From: CAYOWK01 sp964407665
GTDB taxonomy: Bacteria > Pseudomonadota > Alphaproteobacteria > Caulobacterales > Hyphomonadaceae
Length of the DNA: 29,049 nt
NCBI GenBank assembly: GCA_964407665.1
Contig: CAYOWK010000047.1
Span: forward strand, 1 to 29,049
Direction: 5' to 3'
The stretch's first letter is position 1. Every line of letters starts with the position of its first letter. A program made the position numbers and the translations under genes. A model generated the notes under the pieces. The model did no database searches and had not been told where the DNA came from. It saw only the letters and a list, made by a program, of their open reading frames with translations. This document shows, piece after piece, positions 8,961 through 15,606 of the stretch.

Positions 8961-10730
8961 TCATGCCGCGCCGAGCAGCATGTCGTTGAGCTCCATTGCG
9001 GACGCCGAGGCGCCGATGACGGCGGCGGCGCGGCCGGCGGCCTGGCTGAGGGTGTCGTCGGCGAAGAAGCGGGCGAGGGCGATGGCGCGCGCACGGACCG
9101 GGAGATTGTGGTCGGCTTCCGCGAGAGCGCCCTGTGCGAGGCAGGCGCCGCCGATGACGTCGCCCGCTAGGCGCAGATAGTCGGTGGCTCCGGCGAGCGC
9201 CAGTTCGCGGTTGGAGATCATCGTCTCCTGCATCCAGCGGCTGGCCTGTTCCAGGGCGGCTGCGGCCTCTTCGAGGCGCTCGCCGACAGGTGCGAGAGCA
9301 GCCTCCGGCGAGGTCCGCACCTTCGCGGCCGTGTCGTGGATTTCGGCGAGCAGGTCGTCTATGGCGGCGCCGCCGGCCATCGACAGCTTGCGGCCGACGA
9401 GGTCGATGGCCTGAATCCCGTTGGTGCCTTCGTAGATCGGGCCGATCCGGACATCGAGGTAATGCTGGGCGGCGTCGGTTTCGTACATGAAGCCCATGCC
9501 GCCGTGGACCTGAACGCCCATCGAGGCGCACTCGACGGCGCGGTCGGTCGCCCATGCCTTGGCGATCGGCGTCAGCAGATCCTCGCGCAGCTTCGCTGCC
9601 GTGCGGGCTTCGGGCGTGGCGGCGTGTTCGGCAAGGTCGGCGGCGGATGCGCACGCATAGCAGATTCCGCGCGCGGCCTGGGTCAGCGCCTGCATGCGGA
9701 CGAGCGTCCGGCGGACGTCGGGATGGTGAATGATGGCGGCGGGACCTTCAACGCCGGGCGCTGCGCCCTGGCGGCGGTCCTGCGCGTAGGCGAGGGCCGT
9801 CTGTGCGGAAGCTTCGGCGATGCCGACGCCTTCGAGGCCGATGGCGAGGCGGGCCGAGTTCATGGTCGTGAACATGGCGGCCAGGCCGCGGTTGGCTTCG
9901 CCGACCAGCCAGGCGGTTGCACCGGCATACTCCATCACGCAGGTCGGCGAGGCGTGGATGCCCATCTTCTTTTCGAGGCCGATGCAATGCACGGCGTTGC
10001 GGGCCCCAAGCGAGCCGTCGGCGTTCACCAGATATTTCGGAGCGACGAAGAGGGAGATCCCCTTCGATCCCGGCGGCGCGTCAGGCAGGCGGGCGAGGAC
10101 CAGATGGACGATGTTGTCCGTCATGTCGTGGTCGCCCCAGGTGATGTAGATCTTCTGGCCGGTGATGGCGTAGGAGCCGTCGCTGTTCGCAACGGCGCGC
10201 GTCTTGAGGGCGCCGACGTCCGAGCCGGCCTGCGGCTCGGTGAGGTTCATCGTGCCGGTCCACTCTCCCGAAATCAGCTTGGGCAGGTACATCGCCTTCT
10301 GCTCGTCCGAGCCATGTGCGAGCAGGCCCTCGATGACGCCGAAGGAGAGCAGGGGGCAGAGGCCGAACGCCATGTTCGAGCCGTGGACCATTTCCATGAC
10401 GGCTGCCGCCAGCGCCTTGGGCAGGGCCTGTCCGCCGAATTCCTCCGGGAAGGCGAGCCCCATCCAGCCGCCCTCGGCAAAGCGCTGGTAGGCTTCGCGG
10501 AAGCCGGGCGCCGTGACGACGCCGTCTGCTGTCAGGGCGACGCCGTGCTGGTGGCCGACCCTGTTCAGCGGAGAGAGCACATCGCGGGCGAGGCGGTTGG
10601 CTTCCTCGAGCACGGGGCTGATCAGGTCGATATCAAAGCTGGGGAACGCGCCGGACGCCGCCATCGCGTCCAGACCTGCAACCCGGCGCAGGGTGTGGGC
10701 AATCAGCTCGACGGGTGCGGAATACGACAT
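8961..10730 (-). CDS. Acyl-CoA dehydrogenase with C-terminal extension (DmdC/FadE-type)
   Basis: A 589-residue flavoenzyme that would dehydrogenate an acyl-CoA thioester at the alpha-beta bond. The layout is an N-terminal helical domain (residues about 40-155), a beta domain with TMNLTEPQAGSDVG and ITGQKIYITWGDHD (FAD/substrate loop), a C-terminal helical domain with VHGGMGF, and the catalytic glutamate in IYEGTNGIQ (about residue 434). A further about 130-residue helical extension follows, typical of the long form that includes 3-methylmercaptopropionyl-CoA dehydrogenases. ATG 10730 is chosen, since the only longer in-frame start is a TTG at 10751; an AAAGG lies 11 bases upstream. Substrate specificity (fatty acyl versus methylmercaptopropionyl) cannot be resolved from sequence reading. 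Confidence 0.92.
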   Translation of the reverse strand: MSYSAPVELIAHTLRRVAGLDAMAASGAFPSFDIDLISPVLEEANRLARDVLSPLNRVGHQHGVALTADGVVTAPGFREAYQRFAEGGWMGLAFPEEFGGQALPKALAAAVMEMVHGSNMAFGLCPLLSFGVIEGLLAHGSDEQKAMYLPKLISGEWTGTMNLTEPQAGSDVGALKTRAVANSDGSYAITGQKIYITWGDHDMTDNIVHLVLARLPDAPPGSKGISLFVAPKYLVNADGSLGARNAVHCIGLEKKMGIHASPTCVMEYAGATAWLVGEANRGLAAMFTTMNSARLAIGLEGVGIAEASAQTALAYAQDRRQGAAPGVEGPAAIIHHPDVRRTLVRMQALTQAARGICYACASAADLAEHAATPEARTAAKLREDLLTPIAKAWATDRAVECASMGVQVHGGMGFMYETDAAQHYLDVRIGPIYEGTNGIQAIDLVGRKLSMAGGAAIDDLLAEIHDTAAKVRTSPEAALAPVGERLEEAAAALEQASRWMQETMISNRELALAGATDYLRLAGDVIGGACLAQGALAEADHNLPVRARAIALARFFADDTLSQAAGRAAAVIGASASAMELNDMLLGAA

Positions 10731-10898
10731 GGGTAAGACAGCCTTTGACAACCGGTATGCGTATCTAACCCGTGCGTCAGACGCGCGGAAGGCGAAATGA
10801 AGTTTCGTGGCGCGGCCTGTTCAGCCGTAACCGGACTTTCCCTTGGGACATGGTCGTTCATTCGGACCGGCCTTCGCCGTCCGTGATGCTGTAGCTCC

Positions 10899-11311
10899 CC
10901 TCCTGAAGACAGGAGGACGGGGCGCGCGGGCGCACGCCGACTTGTATAAGTTGCCAGCTTGCGCTGGCCGGTGCGTGTTCCCACGCGCCCCGCGGTCGTT
11001 TGTCGTCCCGGCAAGGGTACATCGAGGATTTCCGTTCCGGTCCGGAACTCCCGGGCCGCCCTGAAGAGGCGCAGCCTGGAAGCCCGATCAGACCGGACGT
11101 TGGTCCAGGCCCTATCGCCGAGCCGCGCGTGCAGGGGATGCCGCCATCCCCGAGGCTTCCCCGGTTTCAGTTCCCCGGGGTCCCGATGGGCCTGCCTTGC
11201 GCCTGTCCGGCCCCCGTGACGGGCAACCGGATGGATACAAGGCCGGCCCCACGCCGACCGGCGCCTGTCGTTCGCGGTTCGGTGGCCACCGAACCCTCCC
11301 ATGACAGGCGC
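10899..11311 (-). ncRNA. Candidate large structured RNA (possible HEARO / IscB omega-RNA-like element)
   Basis: At least eight hairpins follow one another. From the 5' end on the minus strand: a two-part stem GCGCCTGTC/GACAGGCGC (11261-11269 with 11303-11311) enclosing a 20-base perfect palindrome (11276-11295); nested TCCGG/CCGGA and CCCG/CGGG (11206-11231); CCCCGG, loop GGAACTGAAA, CCGGGG (11159-11180); GGGGATG, GCGG, CATCCCC (11134-11151); GTTCCGG/CCGGAAC (11034-11048); GCGTG-GGAA-CACGC (10973-10986); CCAGC-GCAA-GCTGG (10954-10967); and CCTCCT/AGGAGG (10899-10916). The GGAA and GCAA loops are GNRA tetraloops only on the minus strand, which sets the orientation. The long 5' hairpin, then a CCCCGG...AACTG element, an AAGCC-GGGG junction and a terminal hairpin recall my memory of IscB omega-RNA; no IscB gene is present. 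Family assignment is tentative, structure is clear. Confidence 0.5.
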
Positions 11312-11456
11312 GAGGTGAGATTTGCACAGGGCGACACCCGGTCGGATTGATCGGGTGAATTTCTTTTCCTGAAGCGGCCCAAAGGGCCGTGGTCCCAGCG
11401 CATGTGAAGATACAGACTTTGGGAATTGTGCCTGAGATCAGTCTCTTAAGTCTGGG

Positions 11457-11495
11457 TTCCCGCATGCGCGGGAAATACGGACACTGGCGTGTCCG
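11457..11495. repeat. Tandem pair of 7-bp hairpins, dispersed-repeat-like
   Basis: Two adjacent hairpins are seen: TTCCCGC-ATGC-GCGGGAA (11457-11474) and CGGACAC-TGGC-GTGTCCG (11478-11495). The first, in the context CTGGGTTCCCGC...GCGGGAA, resembles the dispersed hairpin repeats common in alphaproteobacterial intergenic DNA and is similar in style to the element at 18507-18598. It could equally be part of the 5' region of the PEP-mutase-family transcript. Confidence 0.4.
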
Positions 11496-11628
11496 TTTCC
11501 GGAACCGGCGTCTGGGTGTGGGGCATCATGCACGGATGTCCCACAGTGGCCGGTCGTCAGCGCCCGATTTTCGTCGGTGCGATGAAGCGGGCGCGGTAGA
11601 CAGGTGCGGAGCCGAACAGGGGAGCCTC

Positions 11629-12465
11629 ATGAAAACGCAGCACGACAAGGCACAGGATTTCGCGGCCCTGCACGGGCCGGATGGCGCGTTCGTGATCGTG
11701 AATGTCTGGGATGCGGGTTCGGCGCGTGTGATGGCGGCGCTGGGGTTCAAGGCGCTGGCCACCACCAGCGCGGGGTTTGCTCGCTCCATTGGCGTCACCG
11801 ACTATCAGGCGGGTCGTGAGGCGGTGATCGGGCATGTTCGCATGCTGGCGCCGGCAACCGACCTGCCCCTGAGCGCGGATCTGGAGAACGGCTTTGGCCA
11901 TGCGCCGGAGGACTGCGCGGAGACGATCCGGCTGGGCGCCGAGGCAGGGCTCGTGGGCGGATCGATCGAGGACGCCACCGGCGAGGAGGCCGATCCGATC
12001 TATTCGATCGAAGCGGCGGCTGAACGCATGCGTGCAGCGGCGGAGGCGGCGCGGGCGCAACCGGCCCGCTTTCTGCTGACAGGACGGGCCGAGAACTTCC
12101 TGCATGGCCGGCCAGACCTAAAGGACACGATCCGGCGGCTGCAGGCCTATCAGGAGGCGGGCGCCGATGTGCTGTTCGCGCCGGGCGTTTCGGCGCGCGA
12201 GGACATCCGCACGCTGTGCGCGGAGGTGGACAGGCCGGTGAACGTCCTCTGGATGGCGAAGCCTGATTTTCCATCCATCGCGGAGCTTGGCGAGCTGGGC
12301 GTGAAGCGCGTCAGCGTCGGCGGTCTCCTGCAGGTCGTGGCGATGTCGGCGCTGGTGAAGGCGGGACAGATGCTGATGGAGAGCGGCTCGTTCGAATTCA
12401 CGAAGGGGGTGACGCTGGGTTCGGAGATTGACAGACTGCTGAGGACCGGAACGCCGGAGGGGTGA
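11629..12465 (+). CDS. Isocitrate lyase/PEP mutase superfamily enzyme
   Basis: A 278-residue TIM-barrel enzyme of the PEP mutase/oxaloacetase/2-methylisocitrate-lyase-like group. It shows VNVWDAGSARV (residues 24-34), the metal-binding SADLENGFG (82-90) and GGSIEDATGE (110-119), then LLTGRAENF (149-157) and late-barrel VNVLWMAKP. The KKCGH loop of true isocitrate lyase is absent, so it should not be called aceA; the reaction is likely C-C or C-P bond chemistry on a small 2-oxo or 2-methyl acid, substrate unknown. ATG 11629 has a strong AGGGGAG ribosome-binding site; the open frame upstream of it is not protein-like. The next gene starts three bases after its stop, suggesting a two-gene operon. 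Confidence 0.88.
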   Translation: MKTQHDKAQDFAALHGPDGAFVIVNVWDAGSARVMAALGFKALATTSAGFARSIGVTDYQAGREAVIGHVRMLAPATDLPLSADLENGFGHAPEDCAETIRLGAEAGLVGGSIEDATGEEADPIYSIEAAAERMRAAAEAARAQPARFLLTGRAENFLHGRPDLKDTIRRLQAYQEAGADVLFAPGVSAREDIRTLCAEVDRPVNVLWMAKPDFPSIAELGELGVKRVSVGGLLQVVAMSALVKAGQMLMESGSFEFTKGVTLGSEIDRLLRTGTPEG

Positions 12466-12468
12466 GGG

Positions 12469-13125
12469 ATGACGTGGCGATCTCTTCTTTTGACCGGCCT
12501 TTTGGCCGGAACCATGTCATGCTCGCCTCCCGAGGCGCGGCAGGCGGAGCCCGGGCTGGGCCAGCCGCCGGGCCCGTGTTCCGGGGAGATGCAGATGGAC
12601 GAGAATCGCTTCTGGACGCTGATCGATTCCAGCCTGGACCCCAGTCAGGCGGGCCAGATGGAGAGATTGCGTGCTGCGCTGGCCGAGTTGCCCGCGGATG
12701 ATGTTGCCGCGTTTGAAAGCGCCTTTCATCGACAGATGGCGCGTGCCTACACTTGGGATCTCTGGGGAGCGGCCTACATCATTCACGGTGGAGCCAGCGA
12801 TGACGGCTTCGAGTATTTCCGGCGGTGGCTGATCGCTCAGGGACGGGAGACGTTCGAAGCTGCCCTAGCGAATCCGGATGCCTTGGCTCAGTTGATCGCG
12901 GCCGACCAGGATGATCCCTGTGAGTTCGAAGATTTTGCACACGTCCCGGCAGCAGTATGGGCGACCAAGACCGGCCGTGATCCATACACGCAAGCTGTTC
13001 CGGATTTCCCGTTCGGGGGCGTTGGAGGCGAACCTGCAGGTGAGCGATGGGAAGAGGACGCTGGCGACCTCGCTGAACGATGGCCACGCCTCTGGGCGCG
13101 CTTTGGCGACGATCCCCTAATGTAG
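12469..13125 (+). CDS. DUF4240 protein with lipoprotein-like N-terminus
   Basis: A 218-residue protein whose residues about 44-165 match the DUF4240 pattern: DENRFWTLIDSSLD, then the hallmark MARAYTWDLWGAAYIIHGG and SDDGFEYFRRWLIAQGRETFEAAL. Function of the domain is unknown. The N-terminus (MTWRSLLLTGLLAGTMSC) looks like a secretion signal with Cys18, though the lipobox (TMSC) is poor, followed by a Pro/Gly linker. Most DUF4240 proteins I recall begin right at the domain, so a cytosolic start at ATG 12598 (the last Met before DENRFW) is an alternative. The ATG 12469 has GGAGGGG and GAGGG just upstream, favouring the long form. Convergent with the cytochrome b gene 15 bases later. Confidence 0.82.
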   Translation: MTWRSLLLTGLLAGTMSCSPPEARQAEPGLGQPPGPCSGEMQMDENRFWTLIDSSLDPSQAGQMERLRAALAELPADDVAAFESAFHRQMARAYTWDLWGAAYIIHGGASDDGFEYFRRWLIAQGRETFEAALANPDALAQLIAADQDDPCEFEDFAHVPAAVWATKTGRDPYTQAVPDFPFGGVGGEPAGERWEEDAGDLAERWPRLWARFGDDPLM

Positions 13126-13140
13126 CCCGTATCGAGTCCG

Positions 13141-13872
13141 CTACATCGTCCAGAGATACCAGACGACGCCGGCGGCGAGGGCGAGGCCGAGGACGAGGCG
13201 CCAGAGGGGGACGGGGGCGATGCCGTCTGCGGGGCCGGTGTCGCTTGCCTTGCGGCGGCCGGTGATCATCGGGCCGATCAGGTTGGCGCGCTTGACCAGA
13301 AGATAGAACACGATGGCGGCGATGTGCAGGCCGATCAGCGCCAGCAGGATGTTGAAGGCGCTCTCGTGCAGGTCCGCCATTTCGTAGGCGGTGTCGTAGT
13401 CGACGAAGCGCGACAGCGGGCCCGACCAGAGGCCGTCCGTGTCGGTTGCGAAGAGACCGAGGCCGACCTGCGCGATGAGAGCCACAAGGATGGCGATGAC
13501 GCTGAGCGCGCCCAGCGGGTTGTGGCCGAAGGAGAGCCTGTAGTCGGGCCGGAACAGCTTGCCGAGATAGCCCAGCGTCGTGACCGGACCCTTCACGAAG
13601 CGCGAGAAGCGGGCCGTCTCGGGGCCTGCAAAACCCCAGTAGATGCGGAAGACCAGCAGTCCGATGATGAGGTAGCCGGACCAGAGATGCAGCTGCATCT
13701 CGTGCTCCTCGGCGGACCACCATGACAGGCAGACGAGGCCGACGAGCAGCCAGTGGAACAGCCGCGTTGGCGCGTCCCAGACTTTCTGGCCAAGACCTGA
13801 CCGGGACGCGCGCGACGGGGTTGCGGAAGCGTCTGGACCGGCCGGGGCCGGTCCTTCCGTTTGATCCGTCAA
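13141..13872 (-). CDS. Cytochrome b561-type membrane protein
   Basis: A 243-residue di-haem cytochrome b of the b561/hydrogenase-cytochrome-b family. Four hydrophobic core helices carry His40 (DAPTRLFHW), His62 (LHLWSGY), His169 and His183 (DLHESAF, GLHIAAI), the expected haem ligand positions, plus the family segment FGHNPLGALSV. A fifth hydrophobic segment ends the chain at VWYLWTM. The only plausible start is TTG at 13872, three bases after the stop of the cytochrome c' gene, so the two are co-transcribed. It would pass electrons between quinol or a low-potential donor and the periplasmic cytochrome c'. Such b561/c pairs are known in alphaproteobacteria; physiological role here is unproven. 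Confidence 0.9.
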   Translation of the reverse strand: MTDQTEGPAPAGPDASATPSRASRSGLGQKVWDAPTRLFHWLLVGLVCLSWWSAEEHEMQLHLWSGYLIIGLLVFRIYWGFAGPETARFSRFVKGPVTTLGYLGKLFRPDYRLSFGHNPLGALSVIAILVALIAQVGLGLFATDTDGLWSGPLSRFVDYDTAYEMADLHESAFNILLALIGLHIAAIVFYLLVKRANLIGPMITGRRKASDTGPADGIAPVPLWRLVLGLALAAGVVWYLWTM

Positions 13873-13875
13873 CGC

Positions 13876-14406
13876 CTAGTCCTTCTTCAGGCGGAAGGTG
13901 TCGTGGCAGCCCTTGCAGGAGCCGCCGACCGCGCCGACCTGCGCGCCGATGACGGAGACGTCTTCACCGGCGGCGAGTTCAGCGAGCTTCGTGGTTTCGG
14001 CGACCAGCTTGTCGGCGGCAGCCTGGAAGCCGGCGGCGTCGGTCCAGATGACGGGGAGGGCTTCGGTTTCGAAGCCGGCCTCGGGGCCGGTTCCGGCGGG
14101 GAACCAGGTCGCCAGTTCGGCGGCGTGGCCCTGCAGGGTCGCGGCGGCGGGGCGGATGGTGTCGAGCGAGGGCGAGCCGGACTTCAGGTTGTCGCCGATG
14201 GTTTTCATCGCGCCGCCCATCTCCTTCAGCTTGGCCTGGCGGGCGTCGATGATCTCGGCGGGGCCGGGCGTGGCGGGGGCTGCCGGTTCGGCGACGGCTT
14301 CCGGAGCGGCGGGGGCTTCGGCTGTCTCTACGGCGGGGGTTTCGGCGTTGCAGGCGGTCAGGAGACCGGCGAGCGCGAGCGCGCCAAGGGCTGTGCGAAG
14401 TTTCAT
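13876..14406 (-). CDS. Cytochrome c' (class II c-type) predicted lipoprotein
   Basis: A 176-residue four-helix-bundle cytochrome with a single haem site CKGCH (164-168) near the C-terminus, as is diagnostic of class II cytochromes c. Other family traits are RQAKLKEMGGAMKTIGDNL at the start of helix 1 and the Trp-containing FPAGTGPEAG and ALPVIW loops. The N-terminus is a signal peptide with good lipobox LTAC (Cys18), followed by an about 30-residue Ala/Pro/Glu linker, so the bundle is tethered to a membrane instead of being free in the periplasm like classical cytochrome c'. ATG 14406 has AGGAGG six bases upstream. First gene of the pair with cytochrome b561. Possible roles: electron relay or NO binding. 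Confidence 0.92.
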   Translation of the reverse strand: MKLRTALGALALAGLLTACNAETPAVETAEAPAAPEAVAEPAAPATPGPAEIIDARQAKLKEMGGAMKTIGDNLKSGSPSLDTIRPAAATLQGHAAELATWFPAGTGPEAGFETEALPVIWTDAAGFQAAADKLVAETTKLAELAAGEDVSVIGAQVGAVGGSCKGCHDTFRLKKD

Positions 14407-14455
14407 GGACGTCCTCCTCAGGATCGGAGGACGGTAGGTAGGCATTGTAACAGCG

Positions 14456-15457
14456 TCAATCGTGCGCTTCGCCGTCCCAGTACTCGCGCCGGGCCGCAAG
14501 GTCGAAGATCTCGCCGAGCGCGATCACCGAGACCTTGTTGGAGTCCGGATAGACGCAGACCTCGTTGGGATTGTTTTCGCCGATGACGACATAGCGACAG
14601 GGCTGGTCCGTCTCGTTGATGAAGCAGTGCCCGACGTGACGGGCGGCGGGGAAGCTGGCGAAATCTCCCGCCTTGAGGCCGATCCGGTTGTCCCCGAGCC
14701 GCAGCGTCATGGCGCCTTCAAGCACCAGCACATGTTCTTCCTCGAGCAGGTGGAAGTGAAACGGGCAGGACTGTTTGCCCGGCGACAGCTCCTCGGTGAC
14801 GACGCCGATGCGGTAGTCCATCTCGCCCAGCGCCGCCTTTGTCAGGTGCTTGATGCGCCCGCCATAGCGGCCGCCCTGCGACCAGTCCCGCCAGGGGATG
14901 GCGTCCGTGGCGACGGGCTGGATGGGGGCGGGATCGTCGGCGGTGCGCGGGGGATCGGGGTCGGGCGCGCCGGCGCCGGCTTCGCGGTCCCAGTAACCCA
15001 GCACCACGCGGCGGTCGTAGCGCTCGCCCAGCCATCGAACCTGGACCTTCTCGGAGTCGGGGTACACCGCGACCTCGTGGGGGATGCTGTCCCCGAGGAT
15101 CAGGTAGCGGCAGGGCTGGTCCGTCTCGTTGATCATGCAGTGGCCAGCCTTCTGCCCGGCCGGGTAGCAGACATAGTCGCCGGCATTGAGCGGGCGGCGG
15201 CTGTCTCCGAGGCGCAGCGTGCAGGAGCCCTCCAGGATCAGGACGTGCTCCTCTTCCAGCATGTGGAAGTGGAAGGGGACGGTCTGGCGCCCGGGCGGCA
15301 GCTCCTCGATGGCGACGCCGACATGGTAGGGCTCGCCCATGGCGGCGAGGGTGAGATGGCGGTAGCGGATGCCGAACCGGTCGCCGCGCTCGAAGACGGC
15401 CCAGGGAACGCTGTCTGATGCGACAACCCCGGTGGGGGCGATCTGCGGCTTGTGCAT
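14456..15457 (-). CDS. Tandem double-cupin protein
   Basis: A 333-residue cytosolic protein made of two homologous cupin halves (about 15-155 and 185-325) joined by a Pro/Asp-rich linker (161-183). Each half has HxH(x)4E motif 1 (His63, His65, Glu69/70; His234, His236, Glu240/241) and motif 2 His (His106; His277) followed by the shared INETDQPCRY segment, so both metal sites look intact. Each half ends with a YPDSxKV...YWD signature. Function is not known; such cupins are usually annotated by fold only. ATG 15457 is chosen over the longer frame (15592) because it has GGAG five bases upstream and the extension runs into the promoter space of the divergent ABC gene. Confidence 0.85.
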   Translation of the reverse strand: MHKPQIAPTGVVASDSVPWAVFERGDRFGIRYRHLTLAAMGEPYHVGVAIEELPPGRQTVPFHFHMLEEEHVLILEGSCTLRLGDSRRPLNAGDYVCYPAGQKAGHCMINETDQPCRYLILGDSIPHEVAVYPDSEKVQVRWLGERYDRRVVLGYWDREAGAGAPDPDPPRTADDPAPIQPVATDAIPWRDWSQGGRYGGRIKHLTKAALGEMDYRIGVVTEELSPGKQSCPFHFHLLEEEHVLVLEGAMTLRLGDNRIGLKAGDFASFPAARHVGHCFINETDQPCRYVVIGENNPNEVCVYPDSNKVSVIALGEIFDLAARREYWDGEAHD

Positions 15458-15606
15458 GCCTGCTCCGGCAGAAACTGGCTCAAATGGACAATTCGGAGCA
15501 TGCCCCGGCTGCGTCCGCATGTCATGCAAGAACGGGCTTTCCATAAAGCGCAGGACAGGGTTGAAATGCGCGGCCCGAAATCGCCGGGACATGTGGAGTA
15601 CGCCGT

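Larger units (their letters stand above)
10731..11628. other. 898-base region without a credible protein gene
   Basis: The region lies between two divergent enzyme genes. Open frames exist on both strands (for example minus 10703-11302), but they lack ribosome-binding sites, are rich in Arg/Pro/Gly as expected for non-coding GC-rich DNA, and resemble no family. The content I can support is an extended series of hairpins (10899-11311, described separately as a candidate RNA), further hairpins at 11335-11357 (CACCCG/CGGGTG) and 11375-11389 (CGGCCC, three-base loop, GGGCCG), and two 7-bp hairpins at 11457-11495. The last 130 bases must carry the promoter of the gene starting at 11629. Confidence 0.6.

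Noticed and set aside
9336..10736. 466-residue plus-strand frame
   Set aside because: Mirror of the acyl-CoA dehydrogenase gene; composition is the usual high-GC antisense pattern.
10830..10860. GGGAAAGTCCGG on the minus strand, like the RNase P RNA GAGGAAAGTCC core
   Set aside because: The surrounding helices and the second conserved RNase P region are absent, and the sequence runs into a coding gene.
10703..11302. 199-residue minus-strand frame across the intergenic region
   Set aside because: Lies over the hairpin-rich RNA region; Arg/Pro/Gly-rich, overlaps the dehydrogenase start, no family resemblance.
10888..11500. Group II intron
   Set aside because: No reverse transcriptase, no GUGYG-type 5' end and no domain V-like hairpin (GAGC...GUUC) found at the expected end; kept only as an alternative explanation.
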